Below are positions 48,837-60,261 of a stretch of 64,000 bases of DNA, piece after piece (position 1 is the first letter of the stretch; the number at the start of each line of letters is the position of its first letter). Position numbers and translations under genes: made by a program. Below the pieces are notes generated by a model that saw only the letters and a list, made by a program, of their open reading frames with translations, was not told the DNA's origin and searched no databases. This stretch comes from Sedimentitalea todarodis (lineage in GTDB: Bacteria; Pseudomonadota; Alphaproteobacteria; Rhodobacterales; Rhodobacteraceae), in the NCBI RefSeq assembly GCF_032595355.1, contig NZ_JASMWN010000019.1, positions 47,448 to 111,447 of the forward strand, given 5' to 3'.

Positions 48837-51233
48837 ATGCCCGACACGCTGAGAACAGATCTTGACCAGCCGGCGCTGACCCAAGCGATGCTGCGCCACC
48901 TGCGCAGTTCGCTGGGCAAGGACCCGGAACATGCGACCACCTATGACTGGCGAATGTCACTCGCGTTGTCTCTGCGTGATCTGGTGGTGGAACCCTGGTT
49001 CGCCTCGACGCGGCGAACCTATGACGCCAAGGGCAAGCGGGTCTACTACCTGTCGATGGAGTTTCTCATCGGTCGTCTGATTGAGGATGTCGCGATCAAT
49101 CTTGGCGTGGAACATATAGCAGCGGCAGCGCTTGCCGAACTCGGCCAGGACTATGACAGAATCGTTGCGGATGAACCGGACGCGGCACTTGGCAATGGTG
49201 GGCTGGGGCGGCTGGCGGCCTGTTTTCTGGACAGCCTGTCGACAATAGGAATTCCGGCCTATGGGTATGGCATCCGCTACGAGCACGGGTTGTTCGAACA
49301 GCACTTTGAGGATGGTGCTCAGGTCGAGACCGCAGAGAAATGGCTGGCACAGCGGCATGCCTGGGAATTCGAGCGCCCGGAAGTGTCGATCTCCATTCAT
49401 TTCGGTGGCTATGTCAGCCAATGCGGCGAGAAATCTGTCTGGCACAGCGACGAAACCGTTCTGGCACAGGCCTACGATACACCCATTGCTGGCTGGCAAG
49501 GCAAGTGGGCGAACACGCTGCGCCTGTGGGCCGCGAAACCGGTAAAGCTGTTTGATCTGGAGAGCTTCAACCGTGGCGATTATATCGGCGCGTCCCGGCC
49601 CGAAGCACTGGCGCGCACGATAAGCCGTGTCCTCTATCCGGATGACACAACCGACACGGGGAAGGAACTGCGGCTGAAGCAGGAGTATTTCTTTACCGCA
49701 GCCTCGATCCAGGACCTAATGCGCCGGTTCCTGGCGGAGGGGTTCGAGATCGACAGCCTGCCCGACCACGTAGCCATCCAGCTGAACGATACGCACCCCG
49801 CGATTGCCGGACCTGAACTGGTGCGGATCCTGGCGGATGAACATGCCCTTCCGATGGCCCGTGCCATCGAAGTTGCTCGAAAAACACTGGCCTACACCAA
49901 CCACACCCTGCTGCCCGAGGCGTTGGAGCGCTGGCCCGAGGGGTTGTTTGCACGCATCCTGCCACGCCATCACCGGATCATCGAGATCATTCAGGACGCC
50001 CATTTCGCCGCCGCCGGAACGAAGGTTACGATCATCGAACACGGGCAGGTCAAGATGGGTGAACTGGCCTTTGTCATGGCGCACAAGGTCAACGGGGTAT
50101 CGGCGTTGCACTCTGAACTGGTCAAAGAGACCGTGTTTCACGATCTGCACACGGCCTATCCCGATCGGATCATCAACCAGACCAACGGCATCACGCCGCG
50201 CCGCTGGCTCTATTCCTGTAACCCGGCGCTGCGCGCATTGATCGACGACACGATTGGGCAGGGATGGGCAGCCGATCTGGAACGGCTTTCGGAACTGCGG
50301 TCCAGCGTCGAGGACGCGGCATTCCGCGAGGCCTACAGGGCCGCCAAACGCAGCAACAAGGAACGGTTGGCCGAGTGGCTCAAGGCGCGCGACAGGATCA
50401 CGGTGAACCCAGATGCCATGTTTGACACACAGATCAAGCGCATCCACGAATACAAGCGACAGTTGATGAACATCCTCGAGACCATCGCGCTCTGGAACGA
50501 CATTCGGGACGATCCGAATGGGGACTGGACGCCGCGGGTCAAGATCTTTGGCGGCAAGGCGGCGCCCGGTTACGTGATGGCCAAGTCGATCATTCATCTG
50601 ATCAACGATGTCGCCAAGATGTTGAATGCCGACCCGACAACCAGGGACTTGCTGCAGGTTGTTTATCCTGAGAATTACAACGTTTCCATGGCGGAACTGC
50701 TGATCCCGGCCTCGGACCTCTCCGAACAGATTTCCACCGCCGGCAAGGAGGCATCGGGCACGGGCAACATGAAGCTGTCGTTGAACGGCAGTCCGACCAT
50801 CGGCACGCTGGACGGGGCGAATGTGGAAATCCGCGACCATGTCGGGGTCGAGAACTTCTTTCTGTTCGGCCTGACCGCCCGGGACGTGACAAAGCGTCGG
50901 TCGGTGCCGGGATTTGCCCGCGCTGCCATCGAGGCCAGCCCGCGATTGGCCCGCGTGCTGGGGCAGATCGCAGACGGCACGTTTTCTGGTGGTGACAGTG
51001 ATCGCTATGCGGCGTTGCTGCACAATGTCTGGGACCATGACTATTTCTTGGTGACCTGTGATTTTGACAGCTATTTCAACACGCAACGCGAGGTCGACGG
51101 CGTATATCGTGATCCGGAGGCGTGGACGCGGATGGCGGCGCTGAACACGGCGGGCATGGGGTGGTTCTCATCCGACCGCACGATCCGGGGCTATGCATCA
51201 GATATCTGGAACGTGCGCCCGCTGGTGGTGTGA
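48837..51233 (+). CDS. glgP: Glycogen phosphorylase
   Basis: Releases glucose-1-phosphate from glycogen ends, with pyridoxal phosphate as cofactor. The N-terminal part has YYLSMEFLIGRL, and ALGNGGLGRLAACFLDS is the conserved glycine-rich block. The cofactor lysine lies in EASGTGNMKLSLNG near residues 638-651. NQTNGITPRRWL and RIHEYKRQLMN are also diagnostic. The ATG at 48837 follows AGGA with 7-base spacing and gives 798 aa, full length; the 14-codon upstream extension is unsupported. glgB follows 23 bases after the stop. Confidence 0.97.
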   Translation: MPDTLRTDLDQPALTQAMLRHLRSSLGKDPEHATTYDWRMSLALSLRDLVVEPWFASTRRTYDAKGKRVYYLSMEFLIGRLIEDVAINLGVEHIAAAALAELGQDYDRIVADEPDAALGNGGLGRLAACFLDSLSTIGIPAYGYGIRYEHGLFEQHFEDGAQVETAEKWLAQRHAWEFERPEVSISIHFGGYVSQCGEKSVWHSDETVLAQAYDTPIAGWQGKWANTLRLWAAKPVKLFDLESFNRGDYIGASRPEALARTISRVLYPDDTTDTGKELRLKQEYFFTAASIQDLMRRFLAEGFEIDSLPDHVAIQLNDTHPAIAGPELVRILADEHALPMARAIEVARKTLAYTNHTLLPEALERWPEGLFARILPRHHRIIEIIQDAHFAAAGTKVTIIEHGQVKMGELAFVMAHKVNGVSALHSELVKETVFHDLHTAYPDRIINQTNGITPRRWLYSCNPALRALIDDTIGQGWAADLERLSELRSSVEDAAFREAYRAAKRSNKERLAEWLKARDRITVNPDAMFDTQIKRIHEYKRQLMNILETIALWNDIRDDPNGDWTPRVKIFGGKAAPGYVMAKSIIHLINDVAKMLNADPTTRDLLQVVYPENYNVSMAELLIPASDLSEQISTAGKEASGTGNMKLSLNGSPTIGTLDGANVEIRDHVGVENFFLFGLTARDVTKRRSVPGFARAAIEASPRLARVLGQIADGTFSGGDSDRYAALLHNVWDHDYFLVTCDFDSYFNTQREVDGVYRDPEAWTRMAALNTAGMGWFSSDRTIRGYASDIWNVRPLVV

Positions 51234-51256
51234 ATACGACTTGGGGGAGCTTGCCA

Positions 51257-53452
<2,196 letters not shown>

Positions 53453-53498
53453 TTGAAATCGAACCGGGGCTGATTTGCCTCAACTGGGGGAGAAGAGA

Positions 53499-54758
53499 GT
53501 GGATAACGAATCTCAGCGGCTTGCCGCACAGACAATGGCCTTTGTTCTGGCTGGGGGGCGGGGGAGCCGGCTCTTTGAGCTGACCGACAGGCGGGCCAAA
53601 CCGGCGATGTATTTTGGCGGCAAGACCCGGATCATCGACTTTGCGCTGTCCAATGCGGTGAATTCCGGCATCCGTCGGATCGGGGTCGCGACCCAGTACA
53701 AGGCGCACAGCCTGATCCGGCATCTGCAACGCGGGTGGAGCTTTTTCCGGGCCGAGCGAAATGAATCGCTTGATATCCTCCCGGCCTCGCAGCGGCTTGA
53801 CGAAGAGAACTGGTATCGCGGTACTGCGGATGCGGTCTGGCAGAACAAGGACATCATCGAGGGCTATAGCCCAAAGTTCATTGTCGTTCTGGCCGGGGAC
53901 CACATCTACAAGCAGGATTATTCCCGGATGATCCAGCATCACGTCGAAAGCGGCGCGGATGTGACCGTTGGCTGCATCGAAGTGCCCCGAATGGAGGCCA
54001 GCGGCTTTGGTGTCATGAAGGTCGACACAAATGACAACATTCTGGAGTTCGTCGAAAAGCCCGCCGACCCCCCGCCGATGCCCGGCCATCCGGATCTGGC
54101 GCTAGCGAGCATGGGCATCTATGTTTTTGAGACCAAGTTCCTGTTGGAACTTCTGGAGCAGGACGCGGCAAATCCAGAGTCGACCCAGGATTTTGGCGGT
54201 GACCTCATTCCCTCGATTGTGAAGAATGGCAAGGCAGTTGCCCATCCATTCAGCCGGTCCTGCGTCCGCTCGGGGCTTGAAAAAAAACCCTACTGGCGGG
54301 ATGTCGGAACGGTCGATGCCTTCTGGCGGGCCAATATCGACCTGACGGATTTCGTGCCGGAGCTGGACATATATGACAACGAGTGGCCGATCTGGACCTA
54401 TTCGGAGCTGACGCCCCCGGCAAAGTTCATCCACAACGAAGAAGGGCGTCGCGGTTTGGCCGTGTCATCGATGGTGTCCGGCGGCTGTATCATTTCCGGA
54501 TCGAGCCTCGATCGGTGCCTGTTGTTCACCGGCGTCAATACGCATTCGTTTTCCCAACTCGAAGGGGTCGTGGCAATGCCGTATGTCGAGATCAACCGCA
54601 AGGCGAGGCTCAAGGACGTGGTGATTGACAGGGGCGTGATCATCCCTGCGGGCCTCGTCGTGGGCGAAGACCCGGAGCTTGACGCAAAACGGTTCCGTCG
54701 GACAGAAAACGGGATAACCTTGATAACCCAACCAATGATCGATGCGCTGAACGACTGA
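53499..54758 (+). CDS. glgC: Glucose-1-phosphate adenylyltransferase (ADP-glucose pyrophosphorylase)
   Basis: Makes ADP-glucose from ATP and glucose-1-phosphate, the committed and allosterically controlled step of glycogen synthesis. The nucleotide loop is VLAGGRGSRLFELTDRRAKPA near residues 15-35. FGGKTRIIDFALSNAVNSG, EENWYRGTADAVWQN and VLAGDHIYKQDY are core blocks; a C-terminal left-handed beta-helix contains SSLDRCLLFTGV. GTG at 53499 follows GGGGGAG with 6-base spacing and gives 419 aa, close to the usual 420; an upstream TTG at 53475 is in frame but unsupported. Confidence 0.96.
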   Translation: MDNESQRLAAQTMAFVLAGGRGSRLFELTDRRAKPAMYFGGKTRIIDFALSNAVNSGIRRIGVATQYKAHSLIRHLQRGWSFFRAERNESLDILPASQRLDEENWYRGTADAVWQNKDIIEGYSPKFIVVLAGDHIYKQDYSRMIQHHVESGADVTVGCIEVPRMEASGFGVMKVDTNDNILEFVEKPADPPPMPGHPDLALASMGIYVFETKFLLELLEQDAANPESTQDFGGDLIPSIVKNGKAVAHPFSRSCVRSGLEKKPYWRDVGTVDAFWRANIDLTDFVPELDIYDNEWPIWTYSELTPPAKFIHNEEGRRGLAVSSMVSGGCIISGSSLDRCLLFTGVNTHSFSQLEGVVAMPYVEINRKARLKDVVIDRGVIIPAGLVVGEDPELDAKRFRRTENGITLITQPMIDALND

Positions 54759-54770
54759 CGGAATGATCTG

Positions 54771-56216
54771 ATGAAACTGCTCTTTGTCGCCTCTGAATGC
54801 GCACCTTTTGTCAAGACGGGAGGCCTGGCTGACGTGATCGGTGCCGTGCCCAAGGCGCTCGCCGGGATGGGGGCCGAGGTTCGGGTGCTGTTGCCTGCGT
54901 ACCCGGCGCTGGCGGATCTGCTGGCGACAGGGACCGAGGTCAGATCGTTCTCTGACTTCTTTGGTGGGTCCGCGCGGATGGTGGCGGCAACGGCACAGGG
55001 GATTGATCTGTTGTTGCTGGACGCGCCGCATCTGTATGACCGGCCGGGGACAATCTATCTCGACCCCAATGGGCACGACCATTGGGACAACCACATTCGG
55101 TTCGGTGCCCTGTCGATGGCGGGCGCCGACGTCGCGTTGGACGGTGTCGGAGAGTGGAAGCCAGATCTGGTCAATGCGCATGACTGGCAGGCCGGGCTTG
55201 TTGCTGCCTATCTGCGCCAGAGCGGACGGCCCGCGCCGCCCCTCGTCACGACGATCCACAACATCGCATTTCAGGGGCTGTTCGGACCCGAGGTGATGGA
55301 GCCGCTGGGGCTTGATCCGGCGTTGTTTGATACCGACGGAATTGAATACTACGGCCGGGTCGGGTTTCTCAAGGCCGGGCTGATTTACAGTGATGCGATC
55401 ACCACCGTCAGCCCGACCTATGCTCGCGAATTGCTGACGCCAGAGTTCGGCATGGGGCTGCAAGGGGTGTTGGAGGCGCGGCAGGCGCAGTTGACCGGTA
55501 TTCTCAATGGCATTGACCTTGATGCGTGGAACCCCGACACGGATCCGGCATTGTCCACGACCTATGGTGTTCGCAGCCTTGGGCGCAAGGCACAGAACCG
55601 CGAGGACCTGCGCACACGGTTTGCCCTGTCGCCCGAGGCAGACGGGCCGCTGTTCTGCGTGATCAGTCGCCTGACCGGGCAAAAGGGGTTGGATATGCTG
55701 TTGGACTGCCTGCCGGGGCTGGTCGCAAGAGGTGCGCAGCTGGCGCTCCTCGGTTCGGGCGATGCGGTGCTGGAGAAGGGATTTATCGAGGCAGCGGCAC
55801 GTCACCCCGGCAACGTCGGCACCATCATCGGATATGATGAAACGCTGTCGCACCAGATGCAGGGCGGCGCGGATGCCATCCTGATCCCGTCGCGATTTGA
55901 ACCCTGTGGGCTGACACAGCTTTACGGCCTGCGCTACGGCACATTGCCGGTCGTGGCCCGGACGGGCGGGCTGGCCGATACGGTGATTGATGCCAACGAT
56001 GCGGCGTTGCAGGCGGAGTGCGCCACCGGGGTGCAATTTGCGCCCATCACGACAGCCGGACTTGATCAGGCGATCGCGCGAACCTGCGAACTCTTTGCGC
56101 AACCCAAGGTCTGGGCCGCGATGCAGCGTCGGGCGATGCGCCACCCGGTCGGTTGGGAGCAGTCTGCGCGCGCCTATCTTGATCTGTTCACCGGCCTCAT
56201 CAAAGGCGTGCAATGA
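54771..56216 (+). CDS. glgA: Glycogen synthase (ADP-glucose)
   Basis: Extends alpha-1,4-glucan chains with ADP-glucose; GT5 family, GT-B fold. The N-terminal KTGGLADV (Lys15) binds the ADP-glucose phosphate. VNAHDWQAGLVAAYL and TIHNIAFQGLF are conserved. The C-terminal domain has VISRLTGQKGLDML and IPSRFEPCGLTQLYGLRYG, with the retaining-GT glutamate. At 481 residues it is full length. It starts 12 bases after the glgC stop and its own stop overlaps glgX as ATGA. Confidence 0.97.
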   Translation: MKLLFVASECAPFVKTGGLADVIGAVPKALAGMGAEVRVLLPAYPALADLLATGTEVRSFSDFFGGSARMVAATAQGIDLLLLDAPHLYDRPGTIYLDPNGHDHWDNHIRFGALSMAGADVALDGVGEWKPDLVNAHDWQAGLVAAYLRQSGRPAPPLVTTIHNIAFQGLFGPEVMEPLGLDPALFDTDGIEYYGRVGFLKAGLIYSDAITTVSPTYARELLTPEFGMGLQGVLEARQAQLTGILNGIDLDAWNPDTDPALSTTYGVRSLGRKAQNREDLRTRFALSPEADGPLFCVISRLTGQKGLDMLLDCLPGLVARGAQLALLGSGDAVLEKGFIEAAARHPGNVGTIIGYDETLSHQMQGGADAILIPSRFEPCGLTQLYGLRYGTLPVVARTGGLADTVIDANDAALQAECATGVQFAPITTAGLDQAIARTCELFAQPKVWAAMQRRAMRHPVGWEQSARAYLDLFTGLIKGVQ

Positions 56217-58309
56217 CCAAGTACCGTCTTACACGTGGGTTGCCCAATCCACTAGGGGCGCGACATGACGGGAACGGCGTGAACTTTGCGGTGTTTTCAG
56301 AGAACGCGAATGCGATCGATCTGTGTATTTTTTCCGAAGATGGAGAGACCGAAACCACCCGGCTGGCACTGCCGGAACGCACGGGGCCGGTCTGGCATGG
56401 GTATCTTGAGGGTCTTCCGGTCGGGACGCGCTATGGCTATCGTGCCCATGGACCATATGACCCGGAGCGGGGCCAGCGGTTCAATCCCAACAAGCTCTTG
56501 CTGGACCCATATGCGCGTGAACTGCACGGGACTTGGGGAAACGATCCCGCGATGTTGGGGTACGAAGCGGAGGCGCCAACTGCGGATCTGTCGTTTGATA
56601 CCCGCGACAGTGCGCCCTTCGTGCCCAAGTCGGTGGTTTCCGATCCGGCCTTTTTTGCCCCACGGGTCAAGGGCGGGCACAAGGCAGGTGCGCGCGATCT
56701 GATTTACGAGGCGCATCCAAAGGGGCTGACGCAATTGCACCCGGATGTGCCCGAGGCATTGCGCGGCACCTATGAAGGGCTCGCATCCGACGTCATGATC
56801 GCCCATTTCAAACAGCTTGGAGTGGGGGCGGTCGAACTGTTGCCGGTGCACGCCTTTGTCGATGACAGTTTCCTGGTCGACCGCGCGTTACGCAATTACT
56901 GGGGCTATAACTCCATCGGGTTCTTCACGCCCGAGCCACGCTACTTTGGCCCCGACGGCATGGCCGGTTTTCGACGTATGGTCGACCGGCTGCACGAGAA
57001 CGAGATCGAGGTCATTCTGGACGTGGTGTATAACCACACCGCAGAAGGGGACCAATCCGGCCCGACGCTGAGCTTTCGGGGATTGGACAATGCGTCCTAC
57101 TACCGGCTGAGCCGGGGACAGCCGCGATACTATGTGAATGACACCGGTTGCGGCAATACCCTGAACATCGGCCATCCTTATGTGTTGCGCTTGGTTCTGG
57201 ACAGCCTGCGGTTCTGGGTCGAAGCCTTTGGCATTGACGGGTTCCGCTTTGATCTGGCAACGGTTCTGGGGCGCGAGGACCATGGGTTCGATCCAAGCGG
57301 CCGGTTCTTTGCCGCGCTGCGTCAGGACCCCGTGCTTGCAGACGTGCGGATGATTGCAGAGCCGTGGGATATCGGCCCCGGTGGCTATCAACTGGGCGCG
57401 TTTCCGCATGAGTTTCGCGAATGGAATGACGGGTTCCGCGATTCAGTTCGGCGCTATTGGCGGGATGATGACCACGCTATGCAGAATTTGGGCGGGCGCT
57501 TGTTGGGCTCTGCCGAGAACTTTGATCATTCCGGACGCCGGTCCTGGACGTCGGTCAACTTCCTTGCCGCGCATGACGGTTTCACATTGGCGGACACCAC
57601 CCGCTATGCGCGACGCCACAACGAGGCCAATGGCGAAATGAACCGGGACGGGCACGGCTCGAACTTCTCGGATAATTGCGGGGTCGAGGGGGAAACCGAC
57701 GATCCCGTGATCATCGCCCGTCGCAAGCAACGCCAGCGCAACATGCTGGCCACGCTGTTTCTGGCGCAGGGTACGCCGATGTTGCTGTCAGGAGACGAGA
57801 TTTCCAATTCGCAAGAGGGTAACAACAACGCCTATTGCCAGGATAACGAGACTGGCTGGGTGTCGTGGGACGAGGCGGATAAGGAAATGTGCGCCTTTGT
57901 TGCGCATCTGTCCGCCTTTCGGGGTGCGCATGGCGCCGTTCGCCAGACCCGCTTTCTGCATGGGGCCAAGCGCCCCCACGATGGGTTGTTGGACGTGGAA
58001 TGGTCCGACTTTTCGGGCGGGCCCGTGCAATGGCGCGATCCCAGGTTGGCAAATGTCTGTCTGACATTGCGATGCTCGGCCGACGCCCCGGACTATGAGT
58101 CGGGTCTGGATACGGTGTTTGTCGCCTTCAACCGCAGCGACGATGATTTGTCGGTAGTATTGCCCGACGCGCCACCAGGTATGATCTGGGTGCGCGAGAT
58201 CGAGACCAGCAAGGCGGCCCAGACCATCATGCCGGTCGGAGAGGACCTGCCTGTCGTCGGTGCGCGGTCGGTCAGCGCGTTTGTCCTCGTATCGGCGGCT
58301 TCGGCATGA
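56213..58309 (+). CDS. glgX: Glycogen debranching enzyme GlgX
   Basis: Isoamylase-type GH13 enzyme that removes the short side chains left by GlgP. CBM48-like LGARHDGNGVNFAVFSENA opens the protein. The barrel has YNSIGFFTPEPRYFG, ILDVVYNHTAEGD, DGFRFDLATVLGRE with nucleophile Asp near 347, and IAEPWDIGPGGYQLG with Glu near 382. HDGFTLAD and LLSGDEISNSQEGNNNAYCQ follow. Length is 698 aa, normal. Coupled to glgA and malQ by 4-base overlaps at both ends. Confidence 0.96.
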   Translation: MTKYRLTRGLPNPLGARHDGNGVNFAVFSENANAIDLCIFSEDGETETTRLALPERTGPVWHGYLEGLPVGTRYGYRAHGPYDPERGQRFNPNKLLLDPYARELHGTWGNDPAMLGYEAEAPTADLSFDTRDSAPFVPKSVVSDPAFFAPRVKGGHKAGARDLIYEAHPKGLTQLHPDVPEALRGTYEGLASDVMIAHFKQLGVGAVELLPVHAFVDDSFLVDRALRNYWGYNSIGFFTPEPRYFGPDGMAGFRRMVDRLHENEIEVILDVVYNHTAEGDQSGPTLSFRGLDNASYYRLSRGQPRYYVNDTGCGNTLNIGHPYVLRLVLDSLRFWVEAFGIDGFRFDLATVLGREDHGFDPSGRFFAALRQDPVLADVRMIAEPWDIGPGGYQLGAFPHEFREWNDGFRDSVRRYWRDDDHAMQNLGGRLLGSAENFDHSGRRSWTSVNFLAAHDGFTLADTTRYARRHNEANGEMNRDGHGSNFSDNCGVEGETDDPVIIARRKQRQRNMLATLFLAQGTPMLLSGDEISNSQEGNNNAYCQDNETGWVSWDEADKEMCAFVAHLSAFRGAHGAVRQTRFLHGAKRPHDGLLDVEWSDFSGGPVQWRDPRLANVCLTLRCSADAPDYESGLDTVFVAFNRSDDDLSVVLPDAPPGMIWVREIETSKAAQTIMPVGEDLPVVGARSVSAFVLVSAASA

Positions 58310-60261
58310 GCCGGGACGGCAATCTGCGCGAATTGGGCAATCTGCTGGGCATCTTGCCTGAATTTAGGGATATGTCGGGACAGGAACGTGTGACACCGCC
58401 AGAAACCTATGCGGCGCTGGCGCGTGCGATGGGGCACGATATCGACGGGGCAGCGTTGCCCGAGACCATCGCCGGTCTTAAAGCGAAACGTGCTGACCAA
58501 CGCTTTCCGGTCGAAGCGGTTGTCGAGGCAGGCGCACCGCAACAGCTCGGGTTTGGTGCCGGGCACGACTGGATCCTTACACGGGCCGAAGATGCGTCGC
58601 ACGTTGCCAGCGGGAAAGGTGACGTGATCCTGCCACCCCTGGCCCCGGATATCTATGTCCTGCAAATGAAGGCCGTGGATCATGCACAGGACGTGACGGT
58701 GCTGGCGGCGCCGCGGCGCCTTCCACAGGTGGCGGAGACAGCCGGCAAACACAAAATCTGGGGCATGTCCGCCGCGCTCTATGGGCTTGTGTCCGAACGC
58801 AACGGCGGCTTGGGGGATTATGACGATCTTGGCCGCGCGGCAGAAGCTATCGCACGGCGCGGGGCGGCATTTCTGGGCATCAATCCGGTGCATGCCATGG
58901 GTTATGCGGATACCGCTGCGTTCAGCCCCTATTCGCCGTCCCATCGCGGGTTTCTGAACACTGCGCATATCGCGCTGGATCAGGTGCCGGGCGCGTCGAC
59001 GGGGGCATCCGCAGAATTGCGCCGCGCGTCAGCGGTTCCCTACGCCGCTCACAAACAGGCGCAGCAGGCCGCGCTAGAGATCGCGTGGCAGGCGTTCTGC
59101 AAAGGCCATAACGCAGAGTTTGAGGCGTTTTGTGAAACAGGTGGTGCGGAGCTGAACCGGTTTGCCGCGTTCGAGGCATTGACCGAGCAGCACGGGCCGG
59201 ACTGGCGGCGTTGGCCAGCCGTGGTGAGCGTGGATCAGGTTTCGCCCGACCGCAGGCGCTATCATAAATGGTTGCAGTGGATCGCGGATGGGCAGCTTGC
59301 GTTGGTGCAGCGTCGTGCGTGCGCGGCGGGAATGGCACCGGGGCTGTACCTTGATCTCGCGGTCGGGGCGCGGCGCGATGGGGCCGAGGCGTGGTGCGAA
59401 GCCGACGTCGTTGCACAGGGTGTATCGCTGGGTGCGCCGCCGGATCACCTGAGCCCGGGCGGGCAGGCCTGGTCGTTGGCCGCATTCAACCCACATGCGT
59501 TGCGCGCGGTACATTACGCGCCACTACGGCGCATTCTCGCGCAGACCATGCGCCATGCCGGAGTGATCCGCATCGATCATGTACTGGGGCTGAACCGCAG
59601 CTACTGGGTGCCCGATGACGGGTCTGCCGGAGCCTATGTCAGGCAGCCGTTTGAATCGTTGATCGCCTTGATCAAGATCGAGGCAGCCCGCCACGGCACG
59701 CTGGTGATTGGCGAAGACCTGGGGCTGGTGCCCGAGGGTTTTCGAGACACGATGCGCGTGCACGGGTTCTATGGTTATTCCGTTTTGCAGTACGACAGGG
59801 ACCGGGACGGCTTTCGCACACCGGGCACGCCCTCGCCGCAGGTTCTCGCTTGTTTCGGCACCCATGACACGCCCACCTTGCAGGGCTATGCAAATGGCCG
59901 TGATATCGACTGGTGGCAACGGCTTGGATGGATCGATGGTAAGGCCGCAGCGCACGAGCGTGAACGCAGGTCCCGCGATGTCGCAAAGTTGCAGGGCAGC
60001 ACACCCCGAATTCAGGAGGCCGTGCACGGGTGCCTGGCGGCATCACCGGCAGAGATGGTCTGCGTTCAGCTCGATGATGTTCTTGGCACCATCGAGGCAC
60101 AGAACCTGCCGGGAACCGTTCACGAACATCAGAACTGGCAGCGGCGCTATGCGGTCTCTGTGGCGGATCTTGAAACGCATCCGGAACTGAAGACGATAGG
60201 TGCCTGCATGGCAAACCATGATCGCACCACATGCAAAATAGCCGAAGGAGCCGAAGCATGA
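58306..60261 (+). CDS. malQ: 4-alpha-glucanotransferase (amylomaltase)
   Basis: GH77 disproportionating enzyme that processes the maltodextrins released by GlgX and returns longer chains for GlgP. The barrel begins near residue 145 (WGMSAALYGLVSERNGGLGDYDDL). IRIDHVLGL carries the nucleophile Asp near 424 and VIGEDLGLVP the acid-base Glu near 470. FGTHDTPTLQGY holds the last catalytic Asp. The N-terminal 140 residues are a MalQ-type extension. Its 651 residues are full length. It overlaps glgX and pgm by 4 bases each. Confidence 0.94.
   Translation: MSRDGNLRELGNLLGILPEFRDMSGQERVTPPETYAALARAMGHDIDGAALPETIAGLKAKRADQRFPVEAVVEAGAPQQLGFGAGHDWILTRAEDASHVASGKGDVILPPLAPDIYVLQMKAVDHAQDVTVLAAPRRLPQVAETAGKHKIWGMSAALYGLVSERNGGLGDYDDLGRAAEAIARRGAAFLGINPVHAMGYADTAAFSPYSPSHRGFLNTAHIALDQVPGASTGASAELRRASAVPYAAHKQAQQAALEIAWQAFCKGHNAEFEAFCETGGAELNRFAAFEALTEQHGPDWRRWPAVVSVDQVSPDRRRYHKWLQWIADGQLALVQRRACAAGMAPGLYLDLAVGARRDGAEAWCEADVVAQGVSLGAPPDHLSPGGQAWSLAAFNPHALRAVHYAPLRRILAQTMRHAGVIRIDHVLGLNRSYWVPDDGSAGAYVRQPFESLIALIKIEAARHGTLVIGEDLGLVPEGFRDTMRVHGFYGYSVLQYDRDRDGFRTPGTPSPQVLACFGTHDTPTLQGYANGRDIDWWQRLGWIDGKAAAHERERRSRDVAKLQGSTPRIQEAVHGCLAASPAEMVCVQLDDVLGTIEAQNLPGTVHEHQNWQRRYAVSVADLETHPELKTIGACMANHDRTTCKIAEGAEA

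Noticed and set aside
54465..56213. 582-codon open frame on the reverse strand opposite glgC and glgA
   Set aside because: Mirror frame of GC-rich coding DNA; no ribosome site, no recognisable domains, and glgA in the forward strand is unmistakable.
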